Source of the DNA: Zoroaster sp. YZ-2022
Taxonomy: Eukaryota > Echinodermata > Asteroidea > Forcipulatida > Zoroasteridae
Direction of reading: 5' to 3'
NCBI GenBank assembly: GCA_029582265.1
Contig: CM055819.1
Location: forward strand, 36,091,288-36,155,287
DNA length: 64,000 nt
Positions 10,701 through 22,700 of this stretch are shown piece after piece. How positions within the stretch are numbered: the stretch's first letter is position 1; the number at the start of each line of letters is the position of its first letter. The notes under the pieces are model-generated. The model was not told the origin of the DNA and did not search any database. It was given only the letters and a program-made list of their open reading frames with translations. A program made the translations under genes and the position numbers.

Positions 10701-13700
10701 TGTTCGCATTGTTTAAATTAAGTAACAAGACTTAAACACTATGTTGCAAGAACATTCTTTAATTTGTCAATGTTTTAAAATAGTGAATACTGGGCATTTT
10801 GCAGTCGAATCCGAATCACAAACATCGAGTCTGAGTTATACGAGTCCGAAGGGTCAAGTCCGCGTCCGAATCGGAGTCATAGTACATAGTGACTCGAGTC
10901 CGAGTCCGAGTCACCAAAAAAGTAACTCGAGTCCGACTCGAGTCCGAGTCCCTACAAGTCTGAACAAACGACATATCCTCATTAGCTGAAGTCTCATGTC
11001 GCATGCACATACCTCTTCGCAAATACCACAGTGAGCACCGGCACGTGGAAGACCATTTGCGCAATAAATGCTGGTCTATCTATATAACGACAAAACCTTA
11101 CATCCCCAGATATTGTCTATCAATGTTACTGAATAACAGTAAGCCACGCTTTTCTTCCATTTTGTGTGTTCAGTTTAATAACGCAACGTAGAGATGCAAC
11201 GCGCACGTATATTTGTGAAGTATCCATTGTTCTCATTCAGGAAAAGTAATGTTTGAATTAGTGTTATCCATGTTCAAGCGGTTGCTGACATCATTCTCTT
11301 ACAATTGATTGAGGCTCACAAGGTCGTTTAGAGCTCCGTCCTGGACATCAGTGGATGTTTTACCTGTGGGCCGCATCCTGGTAAATAAACAATGTAAAAT
11401 AACAAACATTTACTAATCCATACCGAAATTTAAGACGGAACAAATTAAAGATGACATGTGTTTATTTTTTAAGCCCGAAATCTGAACAAAAATATGCAGA
11501 TAGAAGCGAACATGGATTGAGGAAGCCCTATCTTCACCACACTGCAGCACATGGATTGAGGTAGTTCTATCTTAACCACACTTCAGCACATTTCAAACCC
11601 AAGATGCAGACCCCAATTATAAAAAAAAGAACAATGTCTTACATATACAAGGTCGTTAGGTTCGTGAGTCCATCGAAGGCGTGGCTATGTATGATTTCTA
11701 GAATACCCTCGACACTCCTTAAAAACAAACAAATAAATTTACTACATATGTGTCGGGGTGGATCCAGAAATCAGATGGAAGGGATGAATTTTGTAATTGA
11801 CGGAGTAATTATATGGGGAACAGTTTAAGAAAATTCCCGAATTATTAATGCCTCTTATATCGCTTCAGTTGGATGTGTTTGGTGTGTAGGCGACTAGGCG
11901 TACATTGATTGGCACATCCAATGCTTCGGCACGAAGGCATATTGCATGAAACTTTGCGTCAATGTTTTTTAGCATTCATTGGGGGGGGGGGGCTAATAGT
12001 GGCTAAATGCACTTAATCAGGGAGATGAATGCTTTGGCTCCACCCAAGCCCCCTCCTGTATCCATGTGTATTTCATTTTTGTAATAAAATTAACATGCTC
12101 GTTTTCAATGCAACAATATTCTCATAAAGACTTAAAGAACGTTAACTCGTAAAAGATAATAACAATGTTGTTTACTTGTTATAAATATATTGTTGGTAAT
12201 GAGAAGCATTTTTGAAAGGTCCCAGCATGGACACTTGAAACCGACCCTTCTATGAGGCAATTGGTACGCAGTGATTATAAGTGCTGCTCCTTTAATTACA
12301 CGTCATAATATTGGGTTAAACATTTGTTTCATTTTTCACACCAGCTTTATCTTTAGTGCAGCTGAGAGTTTTGAATAAGGTTGCAATTTATTTTGGAAAA
12401 AAGTATCCAAGTACAGTATAATGAAGCATGGTTCCACCTTTATTTTGTGCTTGACTGCAATAGAATTTGAAAGAAACAAAATTTGTTTCATATTTTCATA
12501 TCATATTGTTGAGTCTTTAAAAGGTTAAATAAGTTGAATTCTGATATTTAATGCATCAAATGATTTTAGACTCGTACCAAGAGGGCCTAGTGCACAATTT
12601 ATTCTGGAATTATTCTATTTTAATTGTTAAATAATGATTAACCTCATAGGGTCTGCTATGAGCTTTGTTTCGTTCTCGTTGTTGGGGAGGGGGACATATA
12701 GTGCCACCCATATTTTCTCTGATCGTCGGCCGGAGATGTTCACTGGAACAACATCTATAAATTGTCATAACATTATTTCCCACATGACATCGTTTGGGGG
12801 CAATACTCTCATTTGAACATTTATCAGTTGGTCTTCAGCTTGGCACAGATATAGCAGGTATATTTACTTAAGTTAACAAATCCAAATTATGTGCATTTTC
12901 ACCAAACATTTTAAATCAGTTGGTAAATGCTGCGTAATTGAAATTTATGAATTGAATACATCCAAGGTTTGAAGATTTTTTAGACCATCAAATGTTCCAG
13001 GTGCAATTTCACTGATATTGTTGTTCTCCAGAAATCTAACATGGGAAAACAGAGTAGGGTTAAAATATTCTATTCAAGCCAATTTATTTGGTTATTTTCA
13101 CCTATGTTCTTTGATTTACTGAAAACAAACATGTATCATGCCCGAGGTTTACTATTTTAAGTAAATAAAACTATAAGTGAATCTTATAGATGAATAGACA
13201 ATAGTTTATTGCATCAAATTAAACAACATAAATGCCCTTGTGCAGCTGAGAGTTTTTGATTGAGGTTACATTTAATTTTGGAAAAATGAGGCATGGTTCC
13301 ACCATTTGGCCACAAACTTCTTTTTGTGCTTAATTATTTGACAAATAAGTATGTTATTTGAAATATCTTTATGTTTATAAACCAACAAAGTGAAAACAAA
13401 CCAATTTAAAGCATATAGCAATGCTTGTTATAAATGCGTTGCATTAATTCAATAAATTGTGTTCATTTTATCATTGCATATAAAGAGGAATGGAAAACGT
13501 GTTCTCTCACTAAGGATCATTTGATACACTATGTACAATACACCAACGTTTAGTATATAGAGTGCACTATTAGAATGTGATCCAATCCTATAATGAAATA
13601 ATGTGTCATATTTTCATATCATGTTGTTGAGTCTTTAAAAGGTTTTAAAAAAAGTTGAATTCTGATATTCTGATATTTAATGCGTCAAATGATTATAGAT

Positions 13701-16700
13701 CCACTTTGACTTGTACCGAGAGAGTGTAGTGCACAGTAATTTCTCATTTTTCATGGCACTGATAGCGCAAATTTATTTTATTTTGTAATTAAATAATTAT
13801 TAACCCCATAAGGTCTGTTCTTTGTTTCCAAAAAATATTTCTTCCATTCATTTACCTGAATATTTATCACTTGATCTTCAGCTTAAGTCACCACTAGAGA
13901 GCGCTCAAGAATGTGGGTAATTTTGAGCAAACCCAAATCATTTCCATTTTCACCAACCATTTTGATTTATAGGTAAAACTTGTAGCTTTGCATGGTAACT
14001 TTGTAAGACTAATTGGGGTGACACCATGTGAAATTCTCAATTGAGTAGTAATTAGTAGTAATTAGTAAATATCAGGAGAATCCTGAGGACGATCAGAGCA
14101 TACTGATCGAAACGTCGAGTTGTATACCTCCTGTTCTTTTCAGAACTAATCACGACTCAATTGAGAATTTCACATGATGTCACCGCAATTAGTCTTACTC
14201 ATTTTGATTTATGTTCAATAAAATCACATAATCACAAACAGATTGTATTTCAATCGGCAAACATGAACTTCACACTTCATCTATATCTGTTTGTTGTCAG
14301 ACTTAACTTCAGTCAAGATAAATCGGTTGCTCGATGCTGTGTGACTGAAATTTATGACATGAACACTTACAAGGTTTGAAGACTTCGCAGATCATCAAAT
14401 GTTCTTGGTGCAATTTCACTGATGTTATTGTGAATCAGAAATCTAACATGACAAATCAAAGTAGGGTTAAAACATTGTATTAATTCAAGCCAACTTATTT
14501 GGTTATTTTCACGTATGTTCTTAGACCATTAGATGTTTCCCATCAGCGATCTAAGATGTGCAAACAAAGTTGGGTTGAAACAAAATTATTAAAGACAATA
14601 TGGATATTTTCACTAATGTGCTTAGGTTTTTCTGAAAGCACTGAAACGTTGCAATGGCATCAGACAATCTTGACATGTATCATGCCAAAGGTTCACGTAT
14701 TTTGGAAAATAAAATCACGATAAACATAAATAGACAACAGTTGAGTGCATCGGAATTTCAAAAAGGTTTGTTGTCCTCCAGGCCTTTCATTGACAAGTGT
14801 TTTTCAATTGGCACACATGAACTTCGCACTCCATCAATTTTTTTGCCGAGAGATGTAGCTTCAGTCAAGAGAAATCGGTTGCTCGATGCTGCGTGATTAA
14901 AATGTATGACACGAATACTTACAAGGTTTGAAGACTTCGTAGACCATCAAATGTTCCTGGTGTAATTTCACTGATTGTGTTGTTTTCCAGCGCTCTTAGA
15001 TGGGAAAACAGTAGCATTAAAACAAAATCATTAAAGGCCGGTAATATGGTTATTTTCAACAATGTTCTTAGATTTTCCTGAAAACATAGTTTGTGAAATG
15101 TTTTCATGGTATCAAACAAGTTGAAATGTTCCTGTCTAATGTTCAATCATTTTTTTAAATTAACTTTACAAATGAATCTCAACAGACAACAGTTGAGTGC
15201 TGTCCACCGTAAATTCAGTAAAGAAGATTTGATGGCTTCATGCTGTGTGAGTAAATATCATTCTTAGATTTTCCTGAAAACATAGTTTGTGAAATGTTTT
15301 CATGGTATCAAACAAGTTGAAAATGTTCCTGCCTAATAATTTTAATAAAAGTAACTTCATCAATGAATTTCAAGTGCATCGAGAAATAAAAGAGGGAAAA
15401 TATAAAAAGGTATGTTTTTTTTAGAAATTTAAAATTATAAGTGAATCACGATAGGCAACACTTGGGTTCATCAAAAATACTCAAATTACAGTTGACCAAA
15501 ATCTAACAGAACAGTGTTCAGATTGTGACCTGCCTAACCACGAAAACAGTGGGTACTGCGTTTGAATCATCGGAAAACTTACAATTTGATGAGATTGTGT
15601 AGACCATCAAAAGTTTGGGGTGCAATTTTACTGATATTGTTGTTCTGCAGATATCTAAGATGGGAAAATGAAGTATGGTGAAAAACATTGTATTGAAACA
15701 TAAATAATTTGGTAATGTTTAAAAACGTTTTCAGATTTCACCTGATGAATGCATACTTTTTGAAACGCTGTCATGGTATCAAACAATCTGACAAATGATC
15801 ATGTCTGAGGTTCACTGAATAATACACAATACTAAAGTACATCGACATAAACAAAGGTTCAGTGGCATACTACCCTGCATTGACGAGTGTTATAGTGTTG
15901 GTAAAGCTTTTGAAAATGTTGCTGATTACGTTGTGTCATATCGAGACAATAGTGAAAATACAGACAGATTTTTCAACTGGTAAACATGAACTATAAACTA
16001 GTTTTGAATTTGTTTCACTGTCCACCGTAAATTCAGTAAAGAAGATTTGGTGGCTTCATGCTGTGTGAGTAAATATCATGGCATGAAAACTAACAAGTAA
16101 GTGAGCTTTTGAAGAGCACCAAATGTTCCTTGTGCAATGAACTGATATTTTTCCGAGTGCAATTTAACTGATTTTGTTGTTGGAAAGCAAGCTTCAATTT
16201 GAAAACAAAGTAGCGTTAAAACAAAATCATTAAAGTCTATTAATTTTGTTATTTTCACCAATGTTCTTGGGTTTTCCTGAACTTTACTCTTTGAAACATT
16301 GTAACAGTATCAGACAATCTTAACATGTATCGTGCCCAAAGTTCACTTATTTTGGAAAATAAAATCACAATAAACATCAATAGACAACAGTTGAGTGCAT
16401 CAGAATTTCAAAAAAGTTTGTTGGCCTACAGGTCTTTCATTGACAAGTGTTTTTCAATTGGCACACATGAACTTCGCACTCCATGAAATTTTTTGCCGAG
16501 AGATGTAGCTTCAGTCAAGAGAAATCCGTTGCTCGATGCTGCGTGATTAAAATGTATGACCCGAATACTTACAAGGTTTGAAGACTTCGTAGACCATCAA
16601 ATGCTCCTGGTGTAATTTCACTGATTGTGTTGTTTTCCAGCAGTCTTAGATGGGAAATGAGTAGCATTAAAACAAAATCATTAAAGGCCTGTAATATGGT

Positions 16701-19700
16701 TATTTTCAACAATGGTCTTAGATTTTCCTGAAAACATAGTTTGTGAAATGTTTTCATGGTATCAAACAAGTTGAAAATGTTCCTGCCTAATGTTCAATCA
16801 TTTTATGAAATTATAACTTCACAAATGAATCTCAACAGACAACAGTTAAGTGCATCGAGAAATAAAAGAGGGAAAATATAAAAAGGTACGTTTCTTTTTA
16901 GAAATTTAAAATTATAAGTGAATCACGATAGACAACACTTGGGTTCATCAAAAATACTCAAATTACAGTTGACCAAAATCTAACAGAACAGTGTTCAGAT
17001 TGTGACCTGCCTAACCACGAAAACAGTGGGTACTGCGTTTGAATCATCGGAAAACTTACAATTTGATGAGATTGTGTAGACCATCAAAAGTTTGGGGTGC
17101 AATTTTACTGATATTGTTGTTCTGCAGATATCTAAGATGGGAAAATGAAGTATGGTGAAAAACATTGTATTGAAACATAAATAATTTGGTAATGTTTAAA
17201 AACGTTTTCAGATTTCACCTGATGAATGCATACTTTTTGAAACGCTGTCATGGTATCAAACAATCTGACAAATGATCATGTCTGAGGTTCACTGAATAAT
17301 ACACAACACTAAAGTACATCGACATAAACAAAGGTTCAGTGGCATACTACCCTGCATTGACGAGTGTTATAGTGTTGGTAAAGCTTTTGAAAATGTTGCT
17401 GATTACGTTGTGTCATATCGAGACAATAGTGAAAATACAGACAGATTTTTCAACTGGTAAACATGAACTATAAACTAGTTTTGAATTTGTTTCACTGTCC
17501 ACCGTAAATTCAGTAAAGAAGATTTGGTGGCTTCATGCTGTGTGAGTAAATATCATGGCATGAAAACTAACAAGTAAGTGAGCTTTTGAAGAGCACCAAA
17601 TGTTCCTTGTGCAATGAACTGATATTTTTCCGAGTGCAATTTAACTGATTTTGTTGTTGGAAAGCAAGCTTCAATTTGAAAACAAAGTAGCGTTAAAACA
17701 AAATCATTAAAGTCTATTAATTTTGTTATTTTCACCAATGTTCTTGGGTTTTCCTGAACTTTACTCTTTGAAACATTATAACAGTATCAGACAATCTTAA
17801 CATGTATCGTGCCCAAAGTTCACTTATTTTGGAAAATAAAATCACAATAAACATCAATAGATAACAGTTGAGTGCATCGGAATTTCAAAAAAGTTTGTTG
17901 GCCTACAGGCCTTTCATTGACAAGTGTTTTTCAATTGGCACACATGAACTTCGCACTCCATGACATTTTTTGCCGAGAGATGTAGCTTCAGTCAAGAGAA
18001 ATCGGTTGCTCGATGCTGCGTGATTAAAATGTATGACACGAATACTTACAAGATTTGAAGACTTCGTAGACCATCAAATGTTCCTGGTGTAATTTCACTG
18101 ATTGTGTTGTTTTCCAGCAGTCTTAGATGGGAAAACAGTAGCATTAAAACAAAATCATTAAAGGCCGGTAATATGGTTATTTTCAACAATGTTCTTAGAT
18201 TTTCCTGAAAACATAGTTTGTGAAATGTTTTCATGGTATCAAACAAGTTGAAAATGTTCCTGCCTAATGTTCAATCATTTTATGAAATTAACTTCACAAA
18301 TGAATCTCAACAGACAACAGTTAAGTGCATCGAGAAATAAAAGAGGGAAAATATAAAAAGGTACGTTTCTTTTTAGAAATTTAAAATTATAAGTGAATCA
18401 CGATAGACAACACTTGGGTTCATCAAAAATACTCAAATTACAGTTGACCAAAATCTAACAGAATAGTGTTCAGATTGTGACCTGCCTAACCACGAAAACA
18501 GTGGGTACTGCGTTTGAATCATGAAAACTTACAATTCGATGAGATTGTGTAGACCATCAAAAGTTTGGAGTGCAAGTTTACTGATATTGTTTTTCTGCAG
18601 ATATCTAAGATAGGAAAATGAAGTATGGTGAAAAACATTGTATTGAAACATAAATAATTTGGTAATATTTAAAAATGTTTTCAGATTTCACTTCATGAAT
18701 GCATACTTTGTGAAACGCTGTCATGGTATTAAACAATCTGACAAATGATCATGTCTGAGGTTCACTGAATAATACACAACACTAAAGTGCATCGACATAA
18801 ACAAAGGTTCAGTGGCATACTACCCTGCATTGACGAGTGTTATAGTGTTAGTAAAATTTTTGAAAATGTTGGTGATTACGTTGTGTCATATCGAGACAAT
18901 AGTGAAAATACAGACAAATTTTTCAACTGGTAAACATGAACTACAAACTAGTTTTGAATTTGTTTCACTGTCCACCGTAAATTCAGTAAAGAAGATTTGG
19001 TGGCTTCATGCTGTGTGAGTAAATATCATGGCATGAAAACTAACATGTGAGCTTTTGTAGAGCACCAAATGTTCCTGGTGCAATGAACTGATATTTTTAC
19101 AGGTGTAATTTAACTGATTTTGTTGTTGGAAAGCAAGCTTCAATTTGAAAACAAAGTAGCGTTAAAACAAAATCATTAAAGTCTTTTAGTTTTGTTATTT
19201 TCACCAATGTTCTTGGGTTTTCCTGAACTTTACTCTTTGAAACATTGTAACGGTATCAGACAATCTGAACATGTATCGTGCCCAAGGATTACTTATTTTG
19301 TAAAAATAAAATTACAATAAACATCAATAGACAACAGTTGAGTGCATCGGAATTTAAACATTTTTTGTTGGCCTACAGGCCTTTCATTGACAAGTGTTTT
19401 TCAATTGGCACACATGAACTCACTCCATCAAATTTGCTGCCGGAAGATGTAACTTCAGTCAAGAGAAATCGGTTGCTCGACGCTGCGTGATTGAAATTTA
19501 TGACACGAATACTTACAAGGCTTGAAGACTTCGTAGACCATCAAATGTTCCTGGTGTAATTTCACTAATTTTGTTCATTCCCAGCGATCTAAGATGGGAA
19601 AACAAAGTAGCATTATTGAAAAGAAAAATCATTAAAGCTCATAAATTTAGTCATTTTCACCAATGTCCTCAGGTTTTTCTCAAAAGATACTCTTTGAAAC

Positions 19701-22700
19701 TTTGCATCAAGTTTGTTGTCCTCCAGGCCTTTCATTGACAAGTGTTTTTCAATTGGCACACATGAACTTTGCACTCCATCAATTTTTGCTGAGAGATGTA
19801 GCTTCAGTCAAGAGAAATCGGTTGCTCGATGCTGCATGATTGAAATTTATGACACGAATACTTACAAGGTTTGAAGACTTTGTAGACCATCAAATGTTCC
19901 TGGTGTAATTTCACTGATATTGTTGATTCCCAGCCCTCTAAGATGGGAAAACAAAGTAGCATTAACAAGAAAAATCATTAAAGATCATTAATTTAGTCAT
20001 TTTCACCAATGTCGTCAGGTTTTTCTCAAAGAATACTCTTTGAAACTTTGCATCAAGTTTGTTGTCCTACAGGCCTTTCATTGACAAGTGTTTTTCAATT
20101 GGCACACATGAACTTCGCACTCCATCAAAATTTTTGCCGAAAGATGTAGCTTCAGTCAAGAGAAATCGGTTGCTCGATGCTGCGTGATTGAAATTTATGA
20201 CACAACTACTTACAAGATTTGAAGACTTTGTAGACCATCAAATGTTCCTGGTGTAATTTCACTAATTTTGTTCGTTTCCAGCCCTCTAAGATGGGAAAAC
20301 AAAGTAGCATTATTGAAAAGAAAAATCATTAAAGCTCATTAATTTAGTCTTTTTCACCAATGTCCTCAGGTTTTTCTCAAAAGATACTCTTTGAAACTTT
20401 GCATCAAGTTTGTTGTCCTCCAGGCCTTTCATTGACAAGTGTTTTTCAATTGGCACACATGAACTTTGCACTCCATCAATTTTTTGCTGAGAGATGTAGC
20501 TTCAGTCAAGATAAATCGGTTGCTCGATGCTGCGTGATTGAAATTCATGACACGAATACTTACAAGGCTTGAAGACTTTGTAGACCATCAAATGTTCCTG
20601 GTGTAATTTCACTGATATTGTTCATTCCCAGCCCTCTAAGATGGGAAAACAAAGTACCATTAAAAAGAAAAATCATTAAAGCTCATTAATTTAGTCATTT
20701 TCACCAATGTCCTCAGGTTTTTCTCAAAACATACTCTTTGAAACTTTGCATCAAGTTTGTTGTCCTCCAGAACTTTCATTGACAAGTGTTTTTCAGTTGG
20801 CACACATGAACTTCGCGCTCCATCAATCTTTTTGCTGAGAGATGTAGCTTCAGTCAAGAGAAATCGGTTGCTCAATGCTGGGTAAGTGAAATTTAAGAGA
20901 TGAATACTTACAAGGTTTGAAGACTTCGTAGACCATCAAATGTTCCTGGTGTAATTTCACTGATATTGTTCATTCCCAGCCCTCTAAGATGGGAAAACAA
21001 AGTACCATTAAAAAGAAAAATCATTAAAGCTCATTAATTTAGTCATTTTCACCAATGTCCTCAGGTTTTTCTCAAAAGATACTCTTTGAAACTTTGCATC
21101 AAGTTTGTTGTCCTCCAGGACTTTCATTGACAAGTGTTTTTCAGTTGGCACACATGAACTTCGCGCTCCATCAATCTTTTTGCTGAGAGATGAAGCTTCA
21201 GTCAAGAGAAATCGATTGCTCAATGCTGGGTAAGTGAAATTTAAGAGATGAATACTTACAAGGTTTGAAGACTTCGTAGACCATCAAATGTTCCTGGTGT
21301 AATTTCAGTCAGCTAAGTCCTAGACTTCCACTGGTATCATGTAAACCAGTGCTAGCTGTTCCATGGTCGGGTCGTCGGCGACTAAACCGGCTCCCCCACT
21401 TGGCCTCGGCCTCGTGCGGAGGGTGTTGGAGACACCCAGCAGGACTAAATACAAGACCTGTCAAAGGGCGGATGAGCTCTTTATGAGCCAACGGCCATCT
21501 CCTGCAGCCAATGTTGGCGCCAACGTATTGACCTCTGTCTTTCCTTGGAGCCCGCCAGCGGAGGTCAAGTGTGGTTCCTGCAGCTTGGGCAACGCTGGAG
21601 CCCTCATTCTCGCCCGGGCAAGTGCAGTGGACAGGACACTCCATCGCGGCGTCGTAAAAGCGCCGAGGCAACAACACGGCAGAGCGACAGTCTACGGGTT
21701 CTAAGCTCCAGTCAGATTGGCGTAAGATGGAGCACCACGGGTCCTCTGCGTCGGTGGGAGAGATCATCGTGTCTCAATGGTCAGCTACCGCCTGCCTCAA
21801 GCCAGGCAGCCCCTGGCCAGCTAGGTGCTGACCCGCCACGTCTATTGCTTCGATGGGGTGGTCGGAGCAAGCATGGACGTTAAAACCTCACCTACCAACC
21901 AAAGGAAAACTCAAAACCGTAATCAAGAGCGGAATTTAAATATACATCTCCGGCTGGGAAGCTGGAACGTTCGTACCATGTGTCCGGGATTCACCGCGGA
22001 TCCAGACTGCAACCTACAGAGACAAGGCGCAACGCGCAAAACAGCACTGATTGACCGGGAGCTGGCCAAGCTTGTAGTCGACGTTGCCGCGCTTCAGGAA
22101 ACCAGACTAGCCGAGTCTGGTTCTATCAAAGAGCAGAACTACACTTTCTTCTGGATGGGAAAAGCCGAAGATGAACATCGCACACACGGCGTAGGCTTTG
22201 CAGTGTCCAACAAGCTGGTGCATGAGTTCGACACCCCTGTTGGTGTGTCAGAAAGGATCATCTCCATGACGCTCAAGCAATCTGCCAGCCCAACACATCT
22301 GATCTGTGCCTACGCCCCCACGGTGTCGAGCGAAGCTGCGGTCAAGGACCAGTTCTACGACAGCCTAGCAGGCGTCCTGTGCAAGATTCTCCCTGAGGAC
22401 TGCGTGGTGCTGCTCGGCGATTAAAATGCTCGTGTCGGCGCCGATTATCTCGCATGGCCGGATGCAATCGGTCGCTTCGGTGTCGGGAAAATCAACGAAA
22501 ATGGACAGCGTGTTCTCGAGCTGTGCAGTCAACACGGGCTCTGCATTGCTAACACCTGGTTCCAGCAGAAGCAACGGCGGCGGGTGACATGGATGCATCC
22601 TCGGTCAAAGCACTGGCACCAGCTTGACTTGGCTTTGGTCAGAAGACGAGACATTGGCCTAGTCAGGTGCTCCAGAACGTACCACACTGCCGATGGTGAT

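Larger units (their letters stand above)
14923..19516 (-). repeat. ~1.48-kb tandem repeat, three exon trios
   Basis: Three copies of [common exon, type B, type C]. Type B starts at 15583, 17060 and 18533, type C at 16095, 17572 and 19045: spacings of 1477 and 1473 bp. The first copy is longer by a ~170-bp internal duplication near 15140-15330. Confidence 0.85.
19517..21307 (-). repeat. 348-bp tandem unit array, each unit one LRR exon
   Basis: Exon starts at 19517, 19866, 20214, 20564, 20912 and 21260 are 348-350 bp apart. The ~276-bp introns are nearly identical by eye, more alike than the first 24 bases of the exons. The same unit recurs at 29361-30826 and 35182-37002. Confidence 0.85.

Noticed and set aside
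16076..16261. 61-codon minus frames starting MVKITKLIDFNDFV (16.1, 17.6, 50.6 kb)
   Set aside because: They run through intron and the wrong frame of type C exons; the start lies in an intron.
20660..20875. Repeated ~71-codon minus frames starting MSNRFLLTEA and plus frames starting MSSGFSQKIL
   Set aside because: They fall within the ~276-bp introns of the 348-bp unit on either strand. Their conservation follows from recent duplication; retaining the intron would meet a stop at once (TTG TAA).
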